The notes under the pieces: model-generated | Databases searched by the model: none | Told to the model about the DNA's origin: nothing | The model's input: only the letters and a program-made list of their open reading frames with translations | Shown: in pieces, positions 51,938 through 61,368 of the stretch | Layout: each line of letters opens with the position of its first letter | How positions within the stretch are numbered: the first letter of the stretch is position 1 | Origin: Acidimicrobiaceae bacterium UBA7830 | Lineage (GTDB): Bacteria; Actinomycetota; Acidimicrobiia; Acidimicrobiales; Ilumatobacteraceae | Assembly (NCBI GenBank): GCA_002501485.1 | Contig: DLTS01000059.1 | Span: 15,291-79,290, forward strand | Length of the DNA: 64,000 nucleotides | Direction: 5' to 3' | Program-made: the position numbers and the translations under genes

Positions 51938-53038
51938 GTGAATACACAAGCACGACCCGGACGGCCCCGATCTGCCGTAGAAGCACTTCCCGCGTACCGG
52001 CCGGGACGTGATGCAAAACAAGCGCAACAAGAGCATGGAGTTGTCGATGCAGTGAAGCTTGCATCGAATGAAAATCCTGAGGGCCCCATCTCTGCTGTGG
52101 AGAATTCGGTTCTTTCCGCAGTTCGTGGGGCCAACCGCTACGCCGATCACCGTGGGGGAGAGTTGCGCTCTCGGATCGGCGAGTGGCTCGACATTTCAGC
52201 CGACCACATCACCATCGGAAACGGCTCGGTTGGGTTGCTGCAACAAATCTTCCTCACTTACCTCGATCCGGGCGATGAGGTCATCTTCGGTTGGCGTTCG
52301 TTTGAGGTGTATCCGATTTACTCTCAACTCACCGGAGCCGAGATGGTTCGGGTTCCTCTGCTGGACGACTTGACCTATGACGTTGATGGCACCATCGCAG
52401 CACTCACTCCGGCGACAAAGGTGGTCATGCTTGCGACCCCAAATAACCCGACGGGCACTGTTCTCAGTCACGATGACATCGCGCGAATCGCCACGGCAGC
52501 GGGTGAAGAGGTGATTGTTGTGATCGATGAGGCCTACCGCGAATTTGTCGACGCTGGTACTCCAGATCCTGTCGCCGACATCGTTCCGCAGTTTCGGAAT
52601 GTGCTCGTGACGCGAACCCTGTCGAAAGCACATGGTCTTGCCGGTCTGCGAGTGGGCTATGCGGTCGGTGACCCGGAAGTCATTGCCGACATTGACAAAG
52701 TCGCTGTCCCGTTTCACGTCAATGCAGCTGCTCAAGCGGCTGCGATTGCAGCGATTGACAACATCGAAGAAATTGAAGCCCGGTGCGCAGTGATTGTGAA
52801 CGAACGAGGCCGCGTCGAGGCACAACTTTCTGAGATGGGATGGTGGATGCCCGTCCATCAAGCCAATTTCGTGTACCTCTCGACCGGTTCTGAAACCATG
52901 AGGTTCGCAACCGAGTTGGAAAAGCGCGGAGTAGTGGTGCGGCCGTTTGATGGGGAGGGCATCAGGGTCACTATCGGTAGTCCTACCGAGAACGATCGTT
53001 TTCTCGCAGCCATCACCGAGTTGGGAGTCACCAAATGA
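51938..53038 (+). CDS. hisC: histidinol-phosphate/aromatic aminotransferase-like PLP enzyme
   Basis: 366 residues from a GTG. Fold type I aminotransferase: KLASNENPEGP (HisC signature), NGSVGLLQQIFL, TPNNPTGTVLS, IDEAYREF and the PLP Lys230 in TLSKAHGLAGLRVG. The wording fits HisC/ArAT of actinobacteria. It sits outside a histidine operon, behind a CaiB gene with a 2-bp gap, so it may be an aromatic aminotransferase or a second HisC. The fused indolepyruvate:ferredoxin oxidoreductase encoded 2 kb away acts on products of aromatic transamination, a suggestive link. Confidence 0.88.
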   Translation: MNTQARPGRPRSAVEALPAYRPGRDAKQAQQEHGVVDAVKLASNENPEGPISAVENSVLSAVRGANRYADHRGGELRSRIGEWLDISADHITIGNGSVGLLQQIFLTYLDPGDEVIFGWRSFEVYPIYSQLTGAEMVRVPLLDDLTYDVDGTIAALTPATKVVMLATPNNPTGTVLSHDDIARIATAAGEEVIVVIDEAYREFVDAGTPDPVADIVPQFRNVLVTRTLSKAHGLAGLRVGYAVGDPEVIADIDKVAVPFHVNAAAQAAAIAAIDNIEEIEARCAVIVNERGRVEAQLSEMGWWMPVHQANFVYLSTGSETMRFATELEKRGVVVRPFDGEGIRVTIGSPTENDRFLAAITELGVTK

Positions 53039-53403
53039 AGCTGCGCGAGTATCTATTTCCACCTGACCCGAGAGGCTGGGGTGTCGACCCTGACTACCGG
53101 TTCACTCTCGCAAACGAGCGCACGTTTCTCTCATGGATCCGAACTTCATTGGCTCTTGTCGCCGGTGGTTTAGGGTCGATTGTTGTTCTCAAGGACATTG
53201 AAGGCGTTGAAGTCATCGGAGTCATGGTGTTGGCGCTTGCGTTCGTGACCGCCTCAACAGCGTTTCGCCGTTGGTCGCTTAACGAACGCGCAATGCGCCT
53301 CGAACAGCCTCTCCCTGCGTCATATCTTCCTCAGATCACCGCCATTGGTGTCGGCCTGATCGGAGTGGCCGCAGTGATTCTGCTCGTGATCGATACGCAA
53401 TGA
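53035..53403 (+). CDS. DUF202 (YidH-like) membrane protein
   Basis: 122 residues, three predicted membrane helices (near residues 36-56, 60-78 and 100-118). The family signature RFTLANERTFLSWIRTSLALVAGG is present. Function unknown; related proteins include YidH and the domain found on vacuolar transporter chaperones. It overlaps the aminotransferase stop and the next DUF202 gene by four bases each. Confidence 0.88.
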   Translation: MKLREYLFPPDPRGWGVDPDYRFTLANERTFLSWIRTSLALVAGGLGSIVVLKDIEGVEVIGVMVLALAFVTASTAFRRWSLNERAMRLEQPLPASYLPQITAIGVGLIGVAAVILLVIDTQ

Positions 53404-53783
53404 GACGAGGTCGGGGGCGCCGCCATCAACGCCCGCTGAATTCGTTCGACCCGCCTCTTCCCCACGAGCGAACGTCGTTGGCATGGGAGCGCACCGGTCT
53501 TGCCACGGTCATTGCGGGAGCTCTGCTTGCCCGTACAGCTTCAGAACACGCGCATTACCTTTTTGGCGTCTTTGGAGCTCTTTGGGTGGCAATTGGAGGC
53601 GTAGCGATTTTCTGGGCTGAGTTTCGATATGACTCGTTGCATGGCTCGTTGCGTGCTGGTGAAAACCCGGTACACCCGACGATGGTGAGATTTGTTGGCG
53701 TCGCAACCGTGTCATTCATTGGCTTCGCCTTGATGCTCTTCGTCTATCTAATATCTACAGACGCTCCCTCGTTGGGCAGCTAA
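53400..53783 (+). CDS. second DUF202 membrane protein
   Basis: 127 residues with three membrane helices. It carries the same signature in a shorter form: LPHERTSLAWERTGLATVIAGALLAR. Only the ERTxLxWxRTxLA core is shared with the first copy, so this is an old duplication giving a likely heteromer (compare the YidH/YidG pair). The N-terminus MRRGRGRRHQRP is strongly basic and cytosolic. It overlaps its partner by four bases. Confidence 0.85.
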   Translation: MRRGRGRRHQRPLNSFDPPLPHERTSLAWERTGLATVIAGALLARTASEHAHYLFGVFGALWVAIGGVAIFWAEFRYDSLHGSLRAGENPVHPTMVRFVGVATVSFIGFALMLFVYLISTDAPSLGS

Positions 53784-53798
53784 GCAACTGGGGGGCAT

Positions 53799-54887
53799 AT
53801 GGGGGCAGTAATAACAGGGTGGGGGAAATGCAGACCTCCGTTGTCATTATCAAATGCCGACCTCAGCACACTTGTCGATACCGATGACGAGTGGATTCGT
53901 GAACGCACGGGCATTTCTGAGCGCGGCATCTGCCATGTAGAGACAACCGATATGGCCGAGGTCGCAGCGCAACACGCGCTTGCCGCTGCCGGTCTTGAGG
54001 CAACCGACCTCGATCTCATCGTTATGGCGACAGTGACGCCGGAGATCAGTTGTCCAAGTAATGCATGTGTGTTGCAAGAGCGCCTCGGCGCGGTCAATGC
54101 GGGTGCCTTCGATCTCAACGCCGCGTGCTCTGGGTTTGTCTATGGATTCGCTACCGCAACATCACTGGTGACATCTGGGGTTGCACGGCGAATCCTTCTC
54201 GTCGGAGTCGAGAAACTGCACTTTTTCCTCGACTACCGCGATCGAAATTCCTGCGTGATCTTTGGTGACGGAGCGGGGGCAGCCATCATTGAGTGCTCCG
54301 ATCAGGCTGATGTCGGCGTGCTCGGTGTCGACCTCGGTGCCGATGGCTCCGCCGGCTCAACGATGGTCATACCAACACTCGGAACCCGTGGGGAGCTCTC
54401 GACGTTCCGTGACCCCTCCCAGCATCGGCTCCATTTTGAAGGTCAAGCGGTGTACAAGATTGCGGTAAAGGGTATGGCTGACTCGGTGACCCGAGCGTTG
54501 GAACGAGCATCTCTCGGTGCAGACGACATTGACCTCGTAATTCCTCATCAGGCGAATCTTCGGATCATCCAAGCAGCAACGTCGCGGCTTGGAGTGCCAG
54601 AGTCGAAGGTGATGGTAAATATTGAACACCATGGCAACACTTCTGCCGCATCAATTCCGATGGCGCTCTGCGATGCTCTCGACGAAGGCAGAATTTCCCC
54701 TAACGACACGATTGCGATCACCGCATTCGGTGGGGGTGTTACGTGGGGTTCGGTGATTTTCCGATGGGGAGAACGTGTGTCACGATGCGAGACGAGTGAT
54801 GTTGCATTGCCAGAGCCAAGCGGAAATGTGTTTGATGTGTTGGCGCCAAACCGAGAGTTTTACTCGTCGTATCACGAGTCGAACTAA
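53799..54887 (+). CDS. fabH: beta-ketoacyl-ACP synthase III family protein
   Basis: 362 residues. The catalytic triad is complete: Cys110 (NAACSGFVYG), His250 (IPHQANLRI) and Asn280 (HHGNTSAAS). TDDEWIRERTGISER is the typical N-terminal motif. It is about 35 residues longer than standard FabH because of a C-terminal tail (SDVALPEPSGNVFDVLAPNR...). It starts fatty acid chains or condenses an unusual acyl-CoA; the absence of other fab genes here makes a specialised role possible. GGGGGG lies just before the ATG. Confidence 0.92.
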   Translation: MGAVITGWGKCRPPLSLSNADLSTLVDTDDEWIRERTGISERGICHVETTDMAEVAAQHALAAAGLEATDLDLIVMATVTPEISCPSNACVLQERLGAVNAGAFDLNAACSGFVYGFATATSLVTSGVARRILLVGVEKLHFFLDYRDRNSCVIFGDGAGAAIIECSDQADVGVLGVDLGADGSAGSTMVIPTLGTRGELSTFRDPSQHRLHFEGQAVYKIAVKGMADSVTRALERASLGADDIDLVIPHQANLRIIQAATSRLGVPESKVMVNIEHHGNTSAASIPMALCDALDEGRISPNDTIAITAFGGGVTWGSVIFRWGERVSRCETSDVALPEPSGNVFDVLAPNREFYSSYHESN

Positions 54888-54899
54888 GCGCAGCGCAAG

Positions 54900-57800
54900 C
54901 TACTTCAGTTCAGCGAGTGCTGTCGTTCGTTGAGTGCGGAAGATTTCAACCCGGCTTTCTTTCAGCTCCTCGTAACCGCGGATGACGTCAGGAAGGCGTG
55001 CGAATTCGACGAGACGGGTGTACGGCAGGGTCGAGACCGAAGTAATGATCGCCTCAACGAGCTCGAGGTATTCGCCTGCTAGCGAGCGCTCGATCTTGCG
55101 GACACGGGCATAACCAAAGATGTCAAGTGGCGTGCCTCGAAGCACCCGCGCGCGTCTAAGCAGTTTGAACATCGGGATCCACCCCGGGCCAAATCGCATC
55201 TTTCTTTTCACACCCATCGCGGCAAGGATCGGTGGGTGAAGCAGCCGATAGCGAACTCCCTTGCCGTCTGCAATTGAGTCAGATGCGCCGGCTCCGTCAG
55301 CGGTAGTGATTAATCGGGCAACCTCGTACTCGTCTTTGTAGGTCATGAGTTGGTGAAGGTGGGTCGCAACAACTGTCGATAACTCAAGCGATGGGTCAGG
55401 GTCAATATCGTGAACCCGTTGAACGATGTCGAGGAAGCGTTGCGAGGCGCGAGTGCCGCTATGGGCCTTCACGTCGTTCGCGTAGCGCCCGGTGACGTCG
55501 TCGTGGAGTTCGACTTCTGCTGTCGATGACGAAGTTGTATCGATGTTCAACTGACCGACTGCATACAGGCGGCCGAGGCGAAGAGCCGTGAGGTTGGCCT
55601 CGACTGCAGCACCATTCACCCGGATTGCTTCGGAGAGGCTGTCGAGCGAGATCGGCAATGCGCCAATCTGAACGGCCATCCCGACGACGAAGACATTCGC
55701 TGTCGTCGCATCCCCGAGGAAGCGGGTAGTGATTTGAGCTGCGTCAGCCCAGAGTTGCTTCGTGCTGTCTGTCGCATCACCCAAGGTGTTCTCGATGTCA
55801 TCACTGTTGGGCAGGAGTAATTCGGGATGCGCAATCATCGAAGCGGTGGGCGTCTCGGTTGACGAGCCGACAACCATGGTCGTTGGTGAAATGACTCCAA
55901 GACCGTTCGCTCCGGCGGCAACGAGGTTGTCAAGAGCGATCAGTACATCCGCATCGCCTTGACCGAGGCGGCTTGCTTGCATCGTGCCACTGCGGGAGAG
56001 TCGAATGTCGCTCACTACGGGACCGGCTTTCTGGCTGAGGCCGATCTGATCGATGCCTTGAACGCTCCAACCGTCGAGCATCGCTGCGGTACCGATTACT
56101 TGCGCGACGGTGACCACTCCGGTTCCACCGACGCCGGTGAGTCGAATCGCAAGGTCGTCTCGATGTGTTGCAGCAGTTGGTGTGGGTGGGTCAGTCGTCG
56201 GAATCTCGGTTGAGGTTCGGCGTGTCGGTGCGCCATTGCGATCGAACATGCGTGAGGTGAGGCGAGCGAAGAGGCTCGGCTCGGTGTCAACGGCAATGAA
56301 CGACGGGCAGTCACCATCGACGCATGACTGGTCAAGGTTGCAAGAATTCTGATCGATGCGAGTTTTTCGTCCCCATGGGGTGTCGAATGCCTGCACGGAC
56401 AAGCAGTTGCTGGTGCGGCCGCAATCGCCGCAGCCTTCACAGATGCGATGGTCGATGACGATGCGGTCGGTCGGGGTGACGGCGCGCCCGCGTTTGCGAT
56501 CGCGCCGGAGCTCGGCGGCACATGGCTGATCGTGGATGAGCACGGTGACGCCCGGGGTTGCCGCAAGTACTTCTTGTGCTTCAATGAGGCGAGAGCGATG
56601 CCATACGTCAACCTCGGATGGCCAGTCGTTATGCCGGTCGGCGTCGTCGGTGGTGACGATGACACGAGTGACTCCCTGGCGGAGAAGATTGGCGGCAACC
56701 GCAGCGGGCGAAAGTTGACCAGATGGTGTTTGGCCACCGGTCATCGATACCGCGCCGTTGTAGAGCAATTTGAATGTCATGTGGCTTCCCGCCGCGACTG
56801 CGGAGGTGATGGCGAGCTGCCCGCTGTGGAAGTAAGTGCCGTCACCGATGTTTTGGATCATGTGATCGGTGGAAACGAAGTCTTCCATTCCGATCCAGAG
56901 CGATCCCTCGTTGCCCATTGCAGTGACACCAACGATGTCGCCGCCCCGGCCTGGTTCGCCGAGCATGACCATCGTGTGGCATCCAATTCCCGCTCCGACT
57001 ACCGACCCCTCAGGAACCACCGTTGAGGAGTTGTGTGGGCAGCCCGAGCAGAAGAATGGGCTGCGCTCAACTGTGAGTTCAATGTGGTGAATTGGCTTCG
57101 GGGCTGCAGGAGCGAGCCGATCACCGAGCCGTTCGCTGAGCCGATTTCGCAACGCAGCGGTGATCGTGCCGGTATCGAGCGTTCCATGGTGGGGCGCGAT
57201 CGGGTCGGCATGGTGAACCGATTTACCGATGATGCGCGGCGAATTCGTGGCCCCCGAAAGAATGTCGCGCACTGCGGTTTCGACGATCGGCTGCTTTTCT
57301 TCGATGATGATGAGTTCGCTCAGTCCGAGAGCGAACTCTCTGATGGTGGATGTGTCGACCGGGTAGGTCACCGCCATCTCGAGGATTCGGATGCCGTTGG
57401 CTGCAATGTCGTCACTCGACTGCATGCCGAGTCGTTTGAGCGCTTCGTGCACCTGCCGATGGGTGTTGCCCGACGCAATAATGCCAACCTCAGCTCGGTC
57501 ATCGCCAGCGGTCACTCGGTTGAGCTTGTTGAGGCGGATGTAGTTGAGCGCGATGGGAAGCCGAACTTCAATGAGTTCACGTTCGAGCTCAAGGTTGAAC
57601 GGTGAAATGACCCGACCGGTGGGTGCAAGGAGGTTGGCTGGGCGCTCTGGCGACACCGGATGATGCTGTGAGACGTCGAGTTGTACCGAGGAAGTTCCGT
57701 CGGCAACGTCGGCGACCACCCGTACTGAGGCCCAAAGCCCCGCCGCTCTACTCATTGAAATCGCGTGACGTCCAAGTTCGAGCAGGGCACCTGGATCGCC

Positions 57801-58319
57801 AGGCACGAGCACTGGTATCCGGAGTGCAGCGAGAATATCGGTCGAATTTGACGGCACGGTCGAACTCTTCGCACCCGGATCGTCACCAACGAGGGCGACA
57901 ACGCCACCGTGGGCGCCGGTACCGGCGAGCACGGCATGACGAATTGCATCGCTGGCGCGCTCGAGGCCTGGAGCTTTTCCGTACCAGACTCCGACGACGC
58001 CTTGGTGCAAGGCATCTGTGCGTGTTGTGACGAGTTGGGATCCCATGACTGCCGTTGCAGCGTGTTCTTCATTGATTGCTGGAACATGGCGAAGTGGAAG
58101 GTCAGCGTTGATAGAAGTTGCGCGATCAACTTCATCTCCATAGCCGCCGAGAGGTGACCCTGGGTACCCGCTCACAAATGCTGCGGTATTGAGCCCGTTG
58201 CTCTTGTCGGCCATGAGCTGCTCAAGGGGAAGCCGCGCAAGAGCTTGAACGCCCGAAAGGAACGACGTCGTCTGCTCCTGGGTGTAACGGTCACTTAGTG
58301 CGTAATCGTCAATCGTCAT
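54900..58319 (-). CDS. indolepyruvate:ferredoxin oxidoreductase-like protein, alpha-beta fusion
   Basis: 1139 residues. TPP- and CoA-dependent 2-oxoacid oxidoreductase with all domains on one chain. The N-terminal pyrimidine-binding domain has FVSGYPGSPLGGYGDEV. The TPP-binding region has FFCSGCPHNSS and GAGIGCHTMVM with GNEGSLWIGMEDF. The Fe-S region has Cys627, 630, 633 and 639 (CEGCGDCGRTSNC). The C-terminal gamma domain has LTGVGGTGVVTVAQVIG. It is likely to decarboxylate indolepyruvate or branched-chain 2-oxoacids to acyl-CoA with ferredoxin reduction. The ATG at 58319 is preferred; the frame is open up to 58385. Confidence 0.92.
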   Translation of the reverse strand: MTIDDYALSDRYTQEQTTSFLSGVQALARLPLEQLMADKSNGLNTAAFVSGYPGSPLGGYGDEVDRATSINADLPLRHVPAINEEHAATAVMGSQLVTTRTDALHQGVVGVWYGKAPGLERASDAIRHAVLAGTGAHGGVVALVGDDPGAKSSTVPSNSTDILAALRIPVLVPGDPGALLELGRHAISMSRAAGLWASVRVVADVADGTSSVQLDVSQHHPVSPERPANLLAPTGRVISPFNLELERELIEVRLPIALNYIRLNKLNRVTAGDDRAEVGIIASGNTHRQVHEALKRLGMQSSDDIAANGIRILEMAVTYPVDTSTIREFALGLSELIIIEEKQPIVETAVRDILSGATNSPRIIGKSVHHADPIAPHHGTLDTGTITAALRNRLSERLGDRLAPAAPKPIHHIELTVERSPFFCSGCPHNSSTVVPEGSVVGAGIGCHTMVMLGEPGRGGDIVGVTAMGNEGSLWIGMEDFVSTDHMIQNIGDGTYFHSGQLAITSAVAAGSHMTFKLLYNGAVSMTGGQTPSGQLSPAAVAANLLRQGVTRVIVTTDDADRHNDWPSEVDVWHRSRLIEAQEVLAATPGVTVLIHDQPCAAELRRDRKRGRAVTPTDRIVIDHRICEGCGDCGRTSNCLSVQAFDTPWGRKTRIDQNSCNLDQSCVDGDCPSFIAVDTEPSLFARLTSRMFDRNGAPTRRTSTEIPTTDPPTPTAATHRDDLAIRLTGVGGTGVVTVAQVIGTAAMLDGWSVQGIDQIGLSQKAGPVVSDIRLSRSGTMQASRLGQGDADVLIALDNLVAAGANGLGVISPTTMVVGSSTETPTASMIAHPELLLPNSDDIENTLGDATDSTKQLWADAAQITTRFLGDATTANVFVVGMAVQIGALPISLDSLSEAIRVNGAAVEANLTALRLGRLYAVGQLNIDTTSSSTAEVELHDDVTGRYANDVKAHSGTRASQRFLDIVQRVHDIDPDPSLELSTVVATHLHQLMTYKDEYEVARLITTADGAGASDSIADGKGVRYRLLHPPILAAMGVKRKMRFGPGWIPMFKLLRRARVLRGTPLDIFGYARVRKIERSLAGEYLELVEAIITSVSTLPYTRLVEFARLPDVIRGYEELKESRVEIFRTQRTTALAELK

Positions 58320-58385
58320 ATCTCGATGCCCCCATCTGCCAAGCGAGTGTGATCCCACATTAGTGAGTGCCGAGAGTGCGCTCAA

Positions 58386-59135
58386 TCAGCGAGCAAGAGA
58401 GATGACAATGTCGAGGGTGAGGCTGATGCACGACGCAATGACGAGGCCAATCACCGCACGGTCAAATGCTGCGCCCGATAGGCGGCGGCGAAGTGGTGGT
58501 CCGATCGGTACGGAGATAAGGACGATGGCGGAAATCGCAAGCGACACGAGCACCCTGCCCTCAAGGTGACCGCTCGCTGCGAGGGTGATGGTCTGAGTGG
58601 TTCCGACGAGACCGAACGCGGTGGCGATGGAAAACACGAATGCATCTCTTGGGAGCCGTAGCCCTTGGTGCCATGCGGCAACGACAGGACCCGACACGCC
58701 AGATCCACCTTGGAAGATCCCAGCGACGATTCCGGCTGCAGGCGAGAGCAGGCGCTCTTTTGTTTTCGGAATTATGTGGTCGGGGTTCCGGAGTCGCTGG
58801 TAGAGCCAGGTGATGATGGTGACGTTGAGCGCGATGAGTGTGATGTGCTCTGGTACAGCTCCAAGTGAGAGCGTGCCGATCACCACTCCGACTCCACCGG
58901 CAAGACAGAAAGAGGTGAGTCCTCGAGCTTCTTTGCGCGCGTGCCAGTTCGTGCTGACAATTCCGGCGTTCTGAACGATTGAGGGTATGGCGAGAATGGC
59001 GATCCCGGTTTCAGGTGAAACGAAGAGCGAGATGATGGGGAGCGCAATGAGTGGAAGGCCCATCCCGGTGACGCTCTTCACGATGGCGCCGAGACAAACG
59101 GCGATTCCGATGATGATGAGATCAAATACCGACAT
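58386..59135 (-). CDS. sulfite exporter TauE/SafE family membrane protein
   Basis: About 249 residues with roughly eight hydrophobic helices. The two repeats carry GAIVKSVTGMGLPLIALPII and GIVAGIFQGGSGVSGPVVAAW, the TauE/SafE signature glycine-rich turns. Members move sulfite, sulfoacetate or other organic anions. It lies directly upstream of the fused oxidoreductase in the same direction, so it may export or import an organic acid used there. ATG 59135 is chosen over one 8 codons upstream. Confidence 0.88.
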   Translation of the reverse strand: MSVFDLIIIGIAVCLGAIVKSVTGMGLPLIALPIISLFVSPETGIAILAIPSIVQNAGIVSTNWHARKEARGLTSFCLAGGVGVVIGTLSLGAVPEHITLIALNVTIITWLYQRLRNPDHIIPKTKERLLSPAAGIVAGIFQGGSGVSGPVVAAWHQGLRLPRDAFVFSIATAFGLVGTTQTITLAASGHLEGRVLVSLAISAIVLISVPIGPPLRRRLSGAAFDRAVIGLVIASCISLTLDIVISLAR

Positions 59136-59262
59136 CAGATGAATGAGGGGGATGAGCAAAGCGTTGCTTGCGCGGTCAACATGTTGATGCTCAAACGGCG
59201 GTGAGCCGGGGTGAAGTTCTCATGGGTTATTGACTCGTGCAGCGACATGTGGACGGAGTGAG

Positions 59263-61368
59263 TCAGTGGTCTTCGGAAGACGGGAGGTGCTGGCGGATGA
59301 AGTCCAGTTGGATATTGAGGAGATGTTCAGCAACGACTTCTTGAGGGGTCATGTGACTCACTCCAGCGAGTGGGAGAACAGAATGTGTAGCGCCGATCGA
59401 CAGCAGTGCAGACGACAGTTGCAGGGTGTGAGCGGCAACAACGTTGTCGTCAGCTAGACCGTGAATGAGCAGCAGCGGTCGTTCCAGTGATTCGAGATCT
59501 TCGATGAGTGATGATTGTCGATAGGCGGTGTCTTCGACTGCCGGATTTCCGAGATACCGCTCGGTGTAATGAGTGTCATACCAGCGCCATTCGGTGACTG
59601 GCGCTCCAGCGACAGCAACATGAAAGCGATCAGGCCTTCGCATGACTGCGAGTGCCGCAAGGTAACCACCAAAACTCCATCCTCGGATTGCAACCCGCGA
59701 GAGATCGAGGGTGCAACCGAGGTGTGTTTCGCAGTGCTTCGCTGCAATGTCGAGTGCGGTCACTTGGTCATCGAGAACTGGTGAAGCAAGGTCTCCATAG
59801 ACTGAACGTTCCCACGATGATCCTCGGCCTGGGGTGCCTCGGCCATCGCAAATGACGACAGCGAACCCTTGATCGGCGAACCATTGCGAGTTGAGATGTG
59901 CACGTTGTGATCGAAGGACCCGCAGCGCGTGCGGGCCGCCGTAGGGGTCAACAAGCACCGGTAATGTGCTCGTGATTGGCGTCGAGGGAAGCAGAATCGC
60001 AACGTCAAGCGCATGACCGTCTTCTGCGATGCCTCGCGCGATCGTCACGTTTGGTTCGCAGAGAGGGTGTTCAGAAAATGATGCAAGCTGCTGTCCATTT
60101 GGGAGTGTCCACGGCTGACCTGGTTGGTGAAGGTCTGCGGTTTTGGTGATTGCGAAATCAGTGGTTCCGGCCGCTTGTGCGACGACGTCACCGCCAACGA
60201 GTTCGGAAAGGCCTCGATTGCGGTGCCAGATCCAAAGGTGTTGAACGGTGCTGTTGTCGATCGGGTTCGCGGTGAACAGCACGCCATCATGATGCGCGTG
60301 GATAACCGATCGGACTTGAAGGTCGGCAGGTGTGACCGGTTCGCCATCAATTATGAGGCGACGGGCACCATCTCGGTCTGCTGCGGTCACAACGTTGTCG
60401 AGCCCGATGCCGACCGGTGTGCCGGGAACGAGTTCAACCCAGTGCTCATCCTCGTCGTTCCAGATAGCGGTGGTCGACCCGTCGATCGGATCAACTCGGA
60501 GCACCTTGAGAGTTCGTTGATCACGCGACTGCACAGTCAATAGAGGCCCAAATGAATCCCATGACGCTCTCGCCACGTATTCGAAGGCAGTAGCGTCCCA
60601 CTCGACCGGAGTCAGCGCTCCTGATGAGAGATCGACAAGGTGGAAGGTAACCACGGCATTCGCAGTTCCAGCTGCGGGGTATTTCATGGACTGGTGTTGC
60701 GCCCACGGCTGTGCCGGGTCGCTGAGTGACCACTCCGACACCGGACTGTTATCGACGCAGGCGACGAGAAGTTGTGTGCCATCTGGCGACCACCAATGCC
60801 CTCGCATCCGTCCCATTTCCTCAGCGGCAATGAACTCGGCCACCCCCCACCTCGTGTGAGCGGTGGCGCTGCTGAGTTCGACGAGTGGTGTCTGAGGTGT
60901 CGCTATCGACACGACCTTAAATTTGCTGCCGATGACGACGGCGAGGTGTTGACCATCTGGCGAAAGCCGCGGATCAAAGGCCCCAGCACCAACTTCAACT
61001 GCGGTGAGGTCGCCTGTGGCGAGCTCGACTCGAAAGACGCTTCCCGACACGGTGAACACTGCGGTCGTGCAACCGTGGTCAGTGTGGTAAGAGGTGATGC
61101 CCTCAGCCGATTCGCGAAGGCGCTCACGAACGGCCCGCTCTGCATCTGAGCGTTCTGAGTTGGCGTTGAGCTCGCTGGGGTCGACAACGAGCCGCTCGTG
61201 ACCTGTCTTCGAATCACATGCCCAGAGGCAGGTGACGGGGTCATTCCCGCTTTTTGATCGCGCAAAGACCACGGTTGAGTGGTCAGGACTAATTCGGAGG
61301 TCGCGTGGCTCGCCGAGGAAGAAGCGTCGCGTGCGAGCGTACTGGCGTGGGAAGGAGTCGGTGGTCAC
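59263..61368 (-). CDS. S9 family serine peptidase (DPP-IV/acylaminoacyl peptidase-like)
   Basis: 701 residues. An N-terminal beta-propeller (residues about 15-440) covers a C-terminal alpha/beta-hydrolase. The nucleophile is Ser565 in RGWSFGGYLAAL; the acid is in HGLADDNV and the His in GVSHMTP. EEMGRMRGHWWSPDG carries the Glu pair that binds the peptide N-terminus in DPP-IV, so it probably cleaves X-Pro or X-Ala dipeptides. No signal peptide is seen, so a cytoplasmic enzyme. It overlaps the nucleoside hydrolase stop by four bases. Confidence 0.92.
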   Translation of the reverse strand: MTTDSFPRQYARTRRFFLGEPRDLRISPDHSTVVFARSKSGNDPVTCLWACDSKTGHERLVVDPSELNANSERSDAERAVRERLRESAEGITSYHTDHGCTTAVFTVSGSVFRVELATGDLTAVEVGAGAFDPRLSPDGQHLAVVIGSKFKVVSIATPQTPLVELSSATAHTRWGVAEFIAAEEMGRMRGHWWSPDGTQLLVACVDNSPVSEWSLSDPAQPWAQHQSMKYPAAGTANAVVTFHLVDLSSGALTPVEWDATAFEYVARASWDSFGPLLTVQSRDQRTLKVLRVDPIDGSTTAIWNDEDEHWVELVPGTPVGIGLDNVVTAADRDGARRLIIDGEPVTPADLQVRSVIHAHHDGVLFTANPIDNSTVQHLWIWHRNRGLSELVGGDVVAQAAGTTDFAITKTADLHQPGQPWTLPNGQQLASFSEHPLCEPNVTIARGIAEDGHALDVAILLPSTPITSTLPVLVDPYGGPHALRVLRSQRAHLNSQWFADQGFAVVICDGRGTPGRGSSWERSVYGDLASPVLDDQVTALDIAAKHCETHLGCTLDLSRVAIRGWSFGGYLAALAVMRRPDRFHVAVAGAPVTEWRWYDTHYTERYLGNPAVEDTAYRQSSLIEDLESLERPLLLIHGLADDNVVAAHTLQLSSALLSIGATHSVLPLAGVSHMTPQEVVAEHLLNIQLDFIRQHLPSSEDH

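Noticed and set aside
54888..54899. Terminator between the convergent fabH and oxidoreductase genes
   Set aside because: Only 12 bp separate the stops and no inverted repeat is visible there.
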